A stretch of 27,096 nt of DNA from NCBI GenBank assembly GCA_905210485.1, contig CAJLXA010000028.1, positions 1 through 27,096 on the forward strand, read 5' to 3'. This DNA is from an uncultured Eubacteriales bacterium (GTDB lineage Bacteria > Bacillota > Clostridia > Oscillospirales > CAG-272). The notes beneath the pieces are model-generated. The model made no database searches and was not told the origin of the DNA. It was given only the letters and a program-made list of their open reading frames with translations. Made by a program: the position numbers and the translations under genes. This document shows positions 1 to 8,063 of the stretch, piece by piece (the stretch's first letter is position 1; the number at the start of each line of letters is the position of its first letter).

Positions 1-1
1 A

Positions 2-1219
2 GGGCTACAAGATGATAGTTTTGCAAAGCCAAATCAATATCAAACTATTTGGAAAAATGTTGTTTTAAATCTTTTTATACAAGCAATCTCAAAATTGCCG
101 GATGAAAATAACCCTTATTATACTGAAATTAAAACTTATAACAATATGTATCTTGGAAATGCATCAGAGTTGCACAAAGATATCATTTCAAAGACGATTA
201 AAAAAAATGGTAGTTTACTTTTTCATGGATTCGGCATTGGGGCAGAGAGAGAAACAGGTAGTACTTATAAATATAATGAAGAAAATATTACGGCTGTAAA
301 TGCAAGTTTACAAGAGCTGATAGTTAATTATTTTTTAACAAGTAATTCAGAAAGAAAAATAGTAATTCAATTTGATAGGCTTGATGACAATTATAACCAA
401 TATCAAGATTTAGAAGAATATTATCAGGCTATCATTAGCCTTTTTAAAGTGGTCTATACCTTTAATCAGTCGTTTCGCTCAAAAAGGATTTTTAATGCGA
501 AGATTGTATTATATATACGTTCTGATATTATGAGAGCTATGGCTTCACGCGATGCTGAAAGTGCAAGATGGGATGATTTTAGGCTGGATCTCCATTGGGG
601 AGTCAATAATATGCGAGAAATATATCAGTCTGACTTATATAAGATGATAGAAAAAAGAATAAAAGCGTCATGTATTGAATTATCAGATAAATCATTTAAC
701 GATTTGTTTTTTGTACCCAATAATATTTATTATGGGGAAAAAGGACGGGATCTGTTTAAATCCTTGGTGTTACAAACATTGTTTAGACCGCGAGACCTCA
801 TTAGTCTACTTAAAATGTTACAAAGAGAAATTAACAAAAACGGAACTTTCAACGAGCAGGTTTATAAGGATACCACGAAAAAGTATGCAAATTGGCTTGT
901 TAATACAGAAATAGCCAACGAGATTAACCCTGTACTGCGAGAAGATTATAAATACGTAATAGAATTGTTGCGCCTTTGCGGATCAAGAGATTTAAGTGTT
1001 AAAATCTTTACGGAAAGATATAATTCCGTTAAACATAAATTTCGGCTTTCGCCTCTGGACTTACTGGAGTTTTTATATAGTGTTGGGATTATTGAAAATA
1101 CTTGGAAGGACAAAACTGGAAGATCTATGCATCGATCCATTTTCAGAAATGAAGGTGATTTTGATAGAAATCTTCAGTTGAAAATTATACCTGCAGTATG
1201 GAATGGATTAACGGTTTAA
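2..1219 (+). CDS. P-loop ATPase, Sll1717/KAP-like family, 5'-truncated by the window
   Basis: The frame is open from base 2 to the stop at 1217-1219 (405 codons), so the true start and the Walker A loop lie left of the window; the TTG at 95 is only an internal codon. Visible motifs fit an AAA+/STAND-like P-loop ATPase of the Sll1717 type: a hydrophobic strand ending in QFDRLDD (Walker B-like, near 370-390), a second strand YIRSDI (sensor-like, about 510-530), and RPRDLISLLKML near 788-825, the RPRD motif usual in this group. The C-terminal 110 residues look like a winged-helix segment. Such ATPases often sit in defence or mobile islands, and the gene is much more AT-rich than everything after about 1450. 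A role in phage defence is inference from family and composition only. A terminator follows 120 bases downstream. Confidence 0.7.
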   Translation, partial: GLQDDSFAKPNQYQTIWKNVVLNLFIQAISKLPDENNPYYTEIKTYNNMYLGNASELHKDIISKTIKKNGSLLFHGFGIGAERETGSTYKYNEENITAVNASLQELIVNYFLTSNSERKIVIQFDRLDDNYNQYQDLEEYYQAIISLFKVVYTFNQSFRSKRIFNAKIVLYIRSDIMRAMASRDAESARWDDFRLDLHWGVNNMREIYQSDLYKMIEKRIKASCIELSDKSFNDLFFVPNNIYYGEKGRDLFKSLVLQTLFRPRDLISLLKMLQREINKNGTFNEQVYKDTTKKYANWLVNTEIANEINPVLREDYKYVIELLRLCGSRDLSVKIFTERYNSVKHKFRLSPLDLLEFLYSVGIIENTWKDKTGRSMHRSIFRNEGDFDRNLQLKIIPAVWNGLTV

Positions 1220-1341
1220 GATAGAAAAGAAGAGATACCAAAGGAATAATATTTTTAGATTCTTTTTATATTATTAACTATTGAACAAGCAAATAAAGGC
1301 TTATAATTTAGAATAGTCTTGTAGCTATTTCGTACTGTAAA

Positions 1342-1384
1342 GCCAAAAAAGAGGGGTATCCACAAGGATGCCCCTCTTTTTGGC
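1342..1384 (+). terminator. Rho-independent terminator after the ATPase gene
   Basis: A long hairpin with arms GCC-A6-GAGGGGTATCC and GGATGCCCCTC-T5-GGC surrounds the loop ACAA. The only irregularities are one bulged A and one G-T wobble. The T-run lies inside the 3' arm, and a matching A-run in the 5' arm would let it work on both strands. Confidence 0.85.
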
Positions 1385-1761
1385 AAAGTCATAAGGAATA
1401 GTGAAGGAGCGAGGTAACTTTTCGCCCGATAGCAAAAGCCATTTTAAATAAAAGTTGTAAGGGACGATGCAATATGGCAAAAAGTGCATGGATGGTGAAA
1501 TCAAAGGCGTTTCTGTCGGAAATCATTCGTGTCTGTTACTCCGTGAAGCAAGTCATAGGCGCGTTTACCCGTCGGTTTCGGCGCCCCGGTACGGGCGCAT
1601 TATGCCCGGGAAAAGCGGATTTTATTGCAAAATTCCGGCGTTTCATAGATCCATTTTTCCATTTTCGGTGTTGTGTCCGGACTTGAATCGCCGAAACACA
1701 AGGAGCTGTGAGAAATTTTGAAAATATTTCCACATAAATTGGTTATTTTTAACATTTTCTA
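1385..1761. other. Non-coding stretch at the island edge
   Basis: I see no convincing gene in these 377 bases. Short open frames exist on both strands between about 1467 and 1733, but none has a ribosome site or a recognisable motif. Base composition changes here from the AT-rich ATPase gene to the GC-richer chromosome. Confidence 0.5.
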
Positions 1762-1790
1762 TTGACAATTTTAGGTTATTATTATATAAT
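1762..1790 (+). promoter_or_regulatory. Consensus sigma-A promoter
   Basis: TTGACA at 1762-1767 and TATAAT at 1785-1790 are both perfect consensus and are separated by 17 bases. The promoter points into the small membrane protein gene; transcription should begin near 1797. Confidence 0.9.
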
Positions 1791-1826
1791 GATTACAAAG
1801 AAGACTTGCTATATTGCCCATTTAAC

Positions 1827-1832
1827 AAGGAG
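1827..1832 (+). promoter_or_regulatory. Ribosome binding site that sets a TTG start
   Basis: AAGGAG lies 9 bases before a TTG codon at 1842. An in-frame TTG at 1806 is only about 10 bases past the predicted transcript start and has no ribosome site, and the in-frame TTG at 1836 is too close to this site, so 1842 is preferred. Confidence 0.7.
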
Positions 1833-1841
1833 ATATTGCTA

Positions 1842-2288
1842 TTGAAGAGGACAGTTTTTAATGGCCGGATCATGATCCCTTTGCTATTTGTCGTGTTATT
1901 TATATTGTTTGGCATCGGATGCCTGCTTTATCCGGATACCGATATTGCCGCAACAGTCGTCATGTTTATTATGGCCGCAGGCTTTCTGCTTTTTCTCTTG
2001 CTACAACCGGTTTGCTTTGTCTTTGAAAAAGACAAACTGACGATACGCTATTTTTTCGGTTTTCATGAAATTATTCATTGGGAAAAAGTTCAAAAAGTAA
2101 TTCTTTACAGCACACGGTCTTTCTTTCCGTTTTTCCGCACAGTGAAGTACCGGTTTGCGGTGGAAGGCGGAACGCAAGGTAAAAAGGCTTCCTTTACGAC
2201 AGGCGAGATACCTGCCAACAAAAAAATCTCCGCTTGTATGGCGGAATACTTACCTGAAGGTATGATAATAACGAACGGCACAGAATGA
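1842..2288 (+). CDS. Small membrane protein with a PH-like cytoplasmic domain
   Basis: This predicts 148 residues from a TTG start chosen by its AAGGAG site. Two hydrophobic segments (about residues 10-30 and 35-57) form a membrane hairpin. The remainder is soluble and begins FVFEKDKLTIRYFFGFHEII, a strand pattern typical of bacterial PH-like (bPH) domains that follow a two-helix anchor. It stands alone behind a perfect-consensus promoter, so it is probably well transcribed. I do not recognise a specific family and assign no function; the PH-like reading rests on the layout and strand pattern only. Confidence 0.65.
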   Translation: MKRTVFNGRIMIPLLFVVLFILFGIGCLLYPDTDIAATVVMFIMAAGFLLFLLLQPVCFVFEKDKLTIRYFFGFHEIIHWEKVQKVILYSTRSFFPFFRTVKYRFAVEGGTQGKKASFTTGEIPANKKISACMAEYLPEGMIITNGTE

Positions 2289-2478
2289 AACGGTATAGTT
2301 AATGTGACAAAAGCACACGAGATTATCTATTACCGCAGTGAATTTCCGGTATTCGGGTCACCCCCGGCGTTGACCGAACTCCGATACGGGAAAACTCTTT
2401 TATAACATCTTATTTTTTGAAAGGATTTGTGTGAATTCGGTCTTTAGCCGGGGAAGATCGGAATGACACCGACATATC

Positions 2479-2901
2479 ATGAAATTCAAAGAGTACATTG
2501 AACGAAACAACATCAGCCCGGACAGAGCCTTGAATTTTATCATTGGTTACGGCGGAGACATTCTCCCGCAAAGGGGCGGAATGACAGGCTATTTTGGGGA
2601 ACTGACCGATACCGGCATTCTTTTCTCAAATGACAAGTTGAATGTTGAAAAAAAAGAAGTGCCTTTTTCCTCCTTTACGAGAGCCGAATTCGGACAGGGA
2701 AGCGGTCATCTTTGGCTTCAGTGCACGGTTAATGGTTCGGATTTCGTTTTTACCTTGCTCCGTTCCGGATACAAGTCAGCGGCGGGTCAGTATCTTCTTG
2801 ATAAACTGGAAGCACAACTCGGAGAGTCACTTCGCGAGGATCCTGATTATAAGAAACATATGGGTGCATTTTTTTGGCTTTATGCAATTATTCATGCATG
2901 A
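2479..2901 (+). CDS. Hypothetical protein
   Basis: This 140-residue soluble protein is not one I recognise. It starts MKFKEYIERNNISPDRAL and continues with alternating hydrophobic strands (TGYFGELTDTGILFSN, then VPFSSFTRAEFG, LWLQCTVNGSDFVFTLL), which would suit a small beta-barrel or PH-like fold, and ends with a short helix. It has no signal peptide or membrane helix. The ribosome site is weak, and no clear promoter is visible in the 190 bases before it. It stands between a small membrane protein and decayed DNA, so it may itself be a survivor of a degraded accessory region. The length and even codon use favour a real gene. Confidence 0.55.
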   Translation: MKFKEYIERNNISPDRALNFIIGYGGDILPQRGGMTGYFGELTDTGILFSNDKLNVEKKEVPFSSFTRAEFGQGSGHLWLQCTVNGSDFVFTLLRSGYKSAAGQYLLDKLEAQLGESLREDPDYKKHMGAFFWLYAIIHA

Positions 2902-2912
2902 CGAGCCGTCGC

Positions 2913-2953
2913 ACATAATTCCGTCGCAAGCATGAAGTTATACATAATTCCGT
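2913..2953 (+). repeat. Two direct copies of a 12-bp word
   Basis: ACATAATTCCGT occurs at 2913-2924 and again at 2942-2953, a 29-base period, and each copy is followed six bases later by CATG. It lies just after the hypothetical gene and is too short to name; it may be a local duplication. Confidence 0.5.
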
Positions 2954-3069
2954 TTCCCGCATGGCAAAAAAACGGAACCTGCAAGCCTCCGCTTCCCCAA
3001 GGGAGCCAATGTACTCTCATGGTGCATCTGAATCGGCCGGCAAAAATCCGGCATTTATATTGATTTGTC

Positions 3070-3103
3070 AAAGAATCCGAAAGCTACAGCTTTCGGATTC
3101 TTT
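3070..3103 (+). terminator. Hairpin terminator in the decayed region
   Basis: A perfect inverted repeat with 16-base arms (AAAGAATCCGAAAGCT at 3070-3085, its complement at 3088-3103) closes on a tiny loop. It is A-rich on the left and T-rich on the right, so it could end transcripts in both directions. Confidence 0.75.
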
Positions 3104-3216
3104 ATTTGTGTCGCAGATACAATGCCGCCTGAGCCTTCATGTTGTTTGCAGGCATTTTGCGCGTTCCATCATGTGATGATTCTCCCTTTAAACCAACTAT
3201 GGCGCAAGTGGAAAAA

Positions 3217-3245
3217 TTGACAAACCATGGGTTTTATGATACCAT
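3217..3245 (+). promoter_or_regulatory. Possible promoter of a lost gene
   Basis: TTGACA at 3217-3222 is followed 17 bases later by TACCAT, which overlaps a near-palindrome around 3237-3252 (TGATACCATGATATCA). A GAGGG ribosome-like site and an ATG at about 3282 follow, but that frame stops after three codons. This looks like the surviving control region of a decayed gene. Confidence 0.4.
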
Positions 3246-3386
3246 GATATCAACAAGCTACATTTTACAAGAGGGTAAGAATATGGTTCCGTAAGACCCG
3301 CTTTTACCGAAAAAACGTGTGGCGATCGGTATGAGTATTGACCTTGTTATTCGCGGGGCGATCTTTATCGGGAGACAGAGGTCACA

Positions 3387-3583
3387 GAAGTGGGCGCGGT
3401 TCCGGGTGATATGACTGTATGATCGCAGGATTTGACAATATTTCGTTATTGAAGCATCTCCGTACCAAAGTTTTTACCGTTGATTATTCTACGGATCAGA
3501 TAGCAAAAGAATGCATCCGCTATATTCTGGGCAATCGGTATACGTCCAAAATTGAGCATAGATTGGTTTATAATACCGATTGA
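3387..3583 (+). pseudogene. LacI/GalR-family regulator, C-terminal remnant
   Basis: From 3422 the frame reads IAGFDNISLLKHLRTKVFTV, then DYSTDQIAKECIRYILGNRY, ending at a stop at 3581-3583. This matches the GFDNI motif and the final helix of the effector domain in LacI-type repressors. The preceding strand, EVGAVPGDMTV, corresponds to the usual VPEDVSV segment but sits in another frame: two extra bases (or one lost) at 3420-3421 break the reading. No DNA-binding domain is seen upstream. This is a degraded 3' fragment, not a working gene. Confidence 0.7.
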
Positions 3584-3633
3584 CATATTTTCGGTTTCAT
3601 ATGCCGGCATACGGCGGACACAGCGGATACATA

Positions 3634-3661
3634 TTGAAAAAAGCGAAAAATATGTTATAAT
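3634..3661 (+). promoter_or_regulatory. Sigma-A promoter before a deaminase remnant
   Basis: TTGAAA at 3634-3639 and TATAAT at 3656-3661 with a 16-base spacer. No intact gene follows directly, only the deaminase fragment. With no terminator visible in between, it may now drive the GNAT gene that starts at 3958. Confidence 0.7.
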
Positions 3662-3751
3662 ATATGTAATCTATGGAAATGGGCTGACAGCGCGGCCGGC
3701 AATGCGTGCGCCGGCCGCGTTGCTATTAAAAGCCGGATCAGCGGAAGAGCG

Positions 3752-3889
3752 ATGCCGCCGTGCGGCGCGTGCCGGGAGCTGATGACGCAACTTATGCCGG
3801 ATAACTACCGCGACATAGAAATCATGCTCGACTATGAAAAAAATGAAGTGGTGACGCTCGGCGATCTGACGCCGAAGTGGTGGATTTAG
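3752..3889 (+). pseudogene. Cytidine/blasticidin-S deaminase-like C-terminal remnant
   Basis: The frame reads MPPCGACRELMTQL, then MPDNYRDIEIMLDYEKNEVV and TLGDLTPKWWI before a TAG stop. PCGAC-RE is the second zinc half-site of the cytidine deaminase superfamily, and the VTLGDLTPxWW tail matches the end of small members such as blasticidin-S deaminase. The first zinc half-site (C/H-A-E) and the whole N-terminal half are absent, although a good promoter remains upstream. The fragment differs in sequence from the intact cytidine deaminase at 16828, so it is not a local copy of that gene. Confidence 0.7.
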
Positions 3890-3957
3890 CCGTGCTTTCA
3901 AAAAAGTTTTCAAATGAAAGAGTACCGGAGTCAAATCGTTTGCAAGGAGAGACAGTT

Positions 3958-4470
3958 ATGCTGAATTTTGTATTACCGTCCGAAAAGAACAGAGAAGATG
4001 TTTTGTTGTTTTATCATGACATCGAAGAAAGCGGCGGCGAATGTATCGGCATCGGCAATTATAAGAATTACGGACTTTGGCTGACGGGGATGCAAAATCG
4101 TCATTCAGGAAAGAATCTGCCCGACGGTTATGTGCGGGAGAATTTTTACCTCTGTTATGAGGGCAACCGATTGGTCGGCGTATTCAGTCTGAAGTTTGAA
4201 CTTACGGAATTTCTGCTGAATTACGGCGGTCATGTCGGTTATGCTACCCGCCTGTCCGACAGAAATCACGGTTTGGCAACGCAAATGCTGAAACAGGGAC
4301 TGGCGCTTGCAAAACAATTCGGGTTTGACCGTATTCTTTGTATTTGCGACAAGGATAATTACGCTTCCGAAAAGGTTATTCTGAAAAACGGCGGTATTCT
4401 GGAAAATGAGATCAGTGACGGTGGTGTTCTCGTTCAACAGTATTGGATAGACAGAAAGCATGAAATGTAA
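3958..4470 (+). CDS. GNAT-family N-acetyltransferase
   Basis: The ATG at 3958 follows AAGGAGA at 3944-3950; the open frame extends upstream to 3877 but without a ribosome site. The protein has 170 residues. The C-terminal half carries the GNAT core: GGHVGYATRLSDRNHGLATQ is strand 4 running into the acetyl-CoA loop (R-N-H-G-L-A in the Q/R-x-x-G-x-A position), followed by MLKQGLALAKQFGFDRILCI, DKDNYASEKVILKNGG and a final strand. It probably transfers an acetyl group from acetyl-CoA to an amine; the substrate cannot be told. It ends three bases before a second acetyltransferase gene and so is probably co-transcribed with it. Its nearest promoter is the one left at 3634-3661. Confidence 0.85.
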   Translation: MLNFVLPSEKNREDVLLFYHDIEESGGECIGIGNYKNYGLWLTGMQNRHSGKNLPDGYVRENFYLCYEGNRLVGVFSLKFELTEFLLNYGGHVGYATRLSDRNHGLATQMLKQGLALAKQFGFDRILCICDKDNYASEKVILKNGGILENEISDGGVLVQQYWIDRKHEM

Positions 4471-4473
4471 TCT

Positions 4474-5217
4474 ATGATTTACAAATTACAGGATAAAGAA
4501 GCGGTGGAACCGCTTTTTCGCGGTTGGGAAGAGACCATGATATATTCCTGCCTGCAGGGGGTCATGGGAGAAATATACGTGACGGATACAAAGAAGCCGC
4601 AGTCGGCGTGCGCGGCCGTCGGTTGCTTTGCGTTCTTTGCCGGAAGACCCGACGCGGAACTGATAAAGAACAGGCCGGATGGCTCTGCCATTCTGGTGCC
4701 GCAAAATGCGGCGTGGGGCGCTTTGACGGAGCACTGTATTCCGGGCGCCGTAAAGGTGACGCGGTATGCCATGAAGAAAAACACTGTGTTCCGGGTGCCG
4801 GAATTACGGCGCATAGCGGCTATGATCCCCGACGGATACGAATTGCGGAACATAGACGGGGATGTGTATGACAAATGCCTTGAAGACCCGGCGACGGCGG
4901 ATTTTGTCGCCGCTTTCGCTGATAAAAAGCACTATCTGCGATACGGTCGCGGCGTTGTTGTGATGAAAGGCGGCAGAATCGTGTCCGGCGCGTCTTCCTA
5001 TACTCGCTACAGAGAGGGAATCGAGATTGAAGTGGACACGATAAAAGAAGAGAGGCGGAAAGGTCTCGCCTTTCTTGCCTGTGCTTCGCTGATCCTGCAA
5101 TGTCTCTCTGACGGACTCTATCCGAGTTGGGACGCACAGAACAAAAATTCTGTTTGTCTGGCGGAAAAACTGGGATACGAATATGCGCACGACTACACGG
5201 CCTATGAGGTCATGTGA
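4474..5217 (+). CDS. GNAT acetyltransferase (GNAT_acetyltran type)
   Basis: This 247-residue protein starts at an ATG three bases after the stop of the preceding gene and has no strong ribosome site, so it is probably translationally coupled. The N-terminal half carries no clear motif. The C-terminal half has the GNAT core: RGVVVMKGGRIVSGASSYTR, then EIEVDTIKEERRKGLAFLAC (acetyl-CoA loop E-R-R-K-G-L-A), and WDAQNKNSVCLAEKLGY, the helix and strand that typically end the domain. Length and order match the Firmicute GNAT_acetyltran family, whose substrates are mostly unknown. A strong terminator at 5318 closes the two-gene unit. Confidence 0.8.
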   Translation: MIYKLQDKEAVEPLFRGWEETMIYSCLQGVMGEIYVTDTKKPQSACAAVGCFAFFAGRPDAELIKNRPDGSAILVPQNAAWGALTEHCIPGAVKVTRYAMKKNTVFRVPELRRIAAMIPDGYELRNIDGDVYDKCLEDPATADFVAAFADKKHYLRYGRGVVVMKGGRIVSGASSYTRYREGIEIEVDTIKEERRKGLAFLACASLILQCLSDGLYPSWDAQNKNSVCLAEKLGYEYAHDYTAYEVM

Positions 5218-5317
5218 AAAACCGCCGCACAATTTCATTTCTATATAATATGGAAAAGACATCGCTTCTTTTGAATTCTCATAGAAAAATTAGATAAAGA
5301 CGCGGTTCTGCGCGGTG

Positions 5318-5347
5318 GGCGCGGCGTTATGCCGCGCCTTTTCTTTT
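5318..5347 (+). terminator. Rho-independent terminator of the GNAT pair
   Basis: GGCGCGGC at 5318-5325 pairs with GCCGCGCC at 5331-5338 around a five-base loop, followed by TTTTCTTTTT. Confidence 0.9.
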
Positions 5348-5551
5348 TACAGTTTTACCGGTTCCCGTTGACTTTGCCGTCGGCATGGGTTACGCCGTAT
5401 CGGTCGTCATCATACGGCAGGATTTCCGCTTTTTTTACCGGATAAGCGTTCTCTCACAATAAACCTACAAAAATAGAACCGATCCGCACGCCGATTCCGA
5501 CAATAAACACAAACCGTCCGCTATACAATGAAAATAACCATCATTTTACGC
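5348..5551. other. Leader region of spoIIE
   Basis: Nothing here codes. A -10-like TATACAAT lies near 5522-5529 without a good -35 at normal spacing, which is common for promoters activated by Spo0A, but I found no clean Spo0A box (TGTCGAA). Confidence 0.35.
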
Positions 5552-5567
5552 AGGAGGTTTCATTTTT

Positions 5568-7949
5568 ATGACAGAACGTCAGGTTCACGCACAGAATAAA
5601 CTCCCGTCATTTCTTCTCTCGCTGATTTTTCCGCGGGTAGGAGGGGAGAGCCGTGCGGAACAGGTTTTCTTTTCGGCCGCTACATTTTTCGGGGCATACT
5701 TTTTTGCCGGGACGCAGGCATTTTTCGGAACGTGTCCTTTCGGCCCCGCACTGCTTGCCGTTGTGCGCAATCGCCCGCTTCTTTGCTACTTCGGACTTGT
5801 AACGGGAATCATATTCACGGGCGGGACGACGGCGCCCGTATATATTGCTTTGTATACCGCGGTACTTCTTATGCGATGCTTTTTTTCGGCGCCGCGTGAG
5901 GGCAACCGTTTTCTTCCCGCGTCGCGTGCGTATTTTCATGAAATGCCGCAACTTCGCATTGCCGTAGCGGCCGTTACCGGTCTTCTGGCGGCGGTTTATG
6001 AAATTGTTGTCGGCGGCCTCAACACGGTGTCGCTGTTTTATGCGCTCGGTATGGTGCTGTTTGTCCCCTGCGCAGCCTTTTTGTACCTTGCCGCGCTCGA
6101 ATGTGACTTTACCCTTGCGGAACTGATCGGTATACGCAAAACCGATGAAAAAGAACGTTTGTCGGCGTTCGGCCCGGCCGCGCCGTATTATCTGATCGTT
6201 TCGGAAATTGCGCTTGCCGCAACGCTGACTCTTTCGCTGAAACCCTTTTCGCTGTTCGGATTTTCCATTCCGTATCTTGCGGCGGCCGGCGCCACGTTGT
6301 TTGCGGCCAAGAGAAAAGGCGCGGCGGTGGGTGCTCTGTGCGGCGCGGCGGTATCCGCTCCGCTTGCTTTGTTATCGGTTCCGGCTTTTGTCGCGCTCGG
6401 TTTCCTTTCAGGAATACTTATGACCATCGGCGCGGTTTACGCTGCGCTTGCCGGTATTGCCGCTTCCGGACTTCTCTTGTTTATCACGGGAGGCGTTTCG
6501 GGATTTCTTTCCGCATGGCCGGAGACCGCCACGGCGGCCGCGCTTTGCCTGCCGATCTTTTCGGGATTGTTCAACAAGGAGAAAAACAGGGCGGCGGCCG
6601 GCGATACGGTTATTTGCTATCAGCAAAACAGCGATCTTGAGCATATCGGCCGCCTGTCCGGCGCGCTGTCCAATCTGTCCGCGACTTTCGGCAATATGGC
6701 GGATTACATGCGTCTTCCCGACAAAGGCGAAACGCTTTCGCTCTGTCGGAGAATCGCCGAACAGCGCTGTGCGCTTTGTGAAAAAAGAAGCGACTGTAAA
6801 CATGCCGCCAGTACCGCGTTTGACGAATCACTGCGCACGCTTTCGGATCGCCTGTGCACCGGCGACCGTAATCTTTCCGGCGTATTCAGCGAAGCACAAC
6901 TTTCGGACTGCGGCTATCTCGGCACGCTTCTGACCGATATACGGGCGGCGGTTGCCGACGATATCCGGGAAAAAGAGCGGAACGGTACGGGAGATCTTCT
7001 GGCCGCGGACTATGCAATGCTGTCAAAGATTCTTTCGGACACGGCGGTGCATGACCGTGAAGAGCGGGAAGAGGACAAGCGTTTATCCACCGATCTGTGC
7101 GCGGCGCTGGAAAGCCACGGCGGTTTTCACGGAAGCGTTACCGTGTTCGGAAAGCGGCAGAAACAGATTCTTGTTTCGGGCAGTCACTGGGAGGGGCGGC
7201 GCCTTTCGGTGGACGAGATCCGTATTCTGTTTGAACAGCTTTGCTGTTGCCGTTTGTCAGAGCCGACCTTTGACTTCAGTAGCGGACAGATGACGCTTCA
7301 GACGCATACGGAGCGGCGCTTTGACGCGGTGTTTACTTCGGCAACATTGCCGGGCGGCGGTGAAATGTCCGGGGACGTGATCCGTTCGTTTGAAAATGCG
7401 GAACATTATTCGTATACGTTGCTTTCGGACGGTATGGGCAGCGGTCGCACCGCTTCCATGACAGCGGAACTGACAGGCGTTTATCTTTACGAACTTCTGT
7501 CGGCCGGCGCGGCGTCGGATACGGCGCTGAAGATGCTGAATCAGGTGATCCGACAGAAGGGCTGTGAATGTTCGGCGACCGTTGATCTGCTCGAACTTGA
7601 TCTTCTTTACGGAAAAGCGTCGTTTATCAAGAGCGGCGCCGCGACATCGTATGTCCGTCGCGGAAACGATGTTTTCCGTATCCGTTCAAAGACCATGCCG
7701 ATCGGTCTTTTACGTACAATGGACGCGGAACGTATTCATTTCGATCTTGCGACAGGCGACGTCATCATTATGCTTTCGGACGGGGTGAGTCAGGTGCCGG
7801 AAGACGCGCCGTGGCTCGTCTCCTTGCTGTCCGAAGAATTTGACGATAATCTGCCGGCAATGGCGGAAAAGATCATAGATGCCGCAAAAAACGCGGGTAA
7901 AAACGACGATATGACCGTAGGCCTTGTCCGCATTACCGATCATCGCTGA
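5568..7949 (+). CDS. spoIIE: Stage II sporulation protein E, membrane PP2C-type serine phosphatase
   Basis: The ATG at 5568 follows AGGAGG at 5552-5557. The product has 793 residues, close to the roughly 830 of the Bacillus protein. Residues ~25-335 are a run of about ten hydrophobic segments, the membrane part that brings SpoIIE to the polar division site. A linker with clustered cysteines (around CALCEKRSDC) comes next, and a PP2C-type phosphatase domain fills the last ~200 residues, with metal-binding aspartates in SDGMGSG (D621), LSDGVSQ (D738) and KNDDMTVG (D780/D781). In the known pathway SpoIIE dephosphorylates SpoIIAA-P in the forespore and so frees sigma-F. Its presence implies that the host forms endospores. 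It is a single-gene unit; no terminator hairpin is seen after it. Confidence 0.95.
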   Translation: MTERQVHAQNKLPSFLLSLIFPRVGGESRAEQVFFSAATFFGAYFFAGTQAFFGTCPFGPALLAVVRNRPLLCYFGLVTGIIFTGGTTAPVYIALYTAVLLMRCFFSAPREGNRFLPASRAYFHEMPQLRIAVAAVTGLLAAVYEIVVGGLNTVSLFYALGMVLFVPCAAFLYLAALECDFTLAELIGIRKTDEKERLSAFGPAAPYYLIVSEIALAATLTLSLKPFSLFGFSIPYLAAAGATLFAAKRKGAAVGALCGAAVSAPLALLSVPAFVALGFLSGILMTIGAVYAALAGIAASGLLLFITGGVSGFLSAWPETATAAALCLPIFSGLFNKEKNRAAAGDTVICYQQNSDLEHIGRLSGALSNLSATFGNMADYMRLPDKGETLSLCRRIAEQRCALCEKRSDCKHAASTAFDESLRTLSDRLCTGDRNLSGVFSEAQLSDCGYLGTLLTDIRAAVADDIREKERNGTGDLLAADYAMLSKILSDTAVHDREEREEDKRLSTDLCAALESHGGFHGSVTVFGKRQKQILVSGSHWEGRRLSVDEIRILFEQLCCCRLSEPTFDFSSGQMTLQTHTERRFDAVFTSATLPGGGEMSGDVIRSFENAEHYSYTLLSDGMGSGRTASMTAELTGVYLYELLSAGAASDTALKMLNQVIRQKGCECSATVDLLELDLLYGKASFIKSGAATSYVRRGNDVFRIRSKTMPIGLLRTMDAERIHFDLATGDVIIMLSDGVSQVPEDAPWLVSLLSEEFDDNLPAMAEKIIDAAKNAGKNDDMTVGLVRITDHR

Positions 7950-7992
7950 CTTTTGCCTTTTTCATCAATAAGGAATTTTGTCTCTTTTTGTG

Positions 7993-8021
7993 TTGCATTT
8001 TCTGAAAACGTGTGTTATAAT
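7993..8021 (+). promoter_or_regulatory. Sigma-A promoter of the AraC gene
   Basis: TTGCAT at 7993-7998 and TATAAT at 8016-8021 with a 17-base spacer, about 45 bases before the start codon. Confidence 0.85.
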
Positions 8022-8063
8022 AAAGAAAATCGACACAATATTGCCACAAGGGGAGACATATAG

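Noticed and set aside
1281..1307. Promoter-like TTGAAC and TATAAT ahead of the terminator at 1342
   Set aside because: The spacer is only 15 bases and nothing lies between it and the terminator except about 35 bases, so a small RNA gene is not supported.
1467..1733. Overlapping open frames of 65-84 codons on both strands
   Set aside because: Basic, low-information translations with no motif and no consistent ribosome site; probably chance frames in GC-rich non-coding DNA.
2304..2405. Short frame (33 codons) with a protein-like reading between the two small hypothetical genes
   Set aside because: It begins with GTG, has no ribosome site and matches no family I know; it may be a remnant, but the support is too weak to annotate.
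5370..5397. TTGACT near the start of the spoIIE leader as a promoter
   Set aside because: No acceptable -10 at 16-18 bases, and it would lie about 170 bases upstream of spoIIE.
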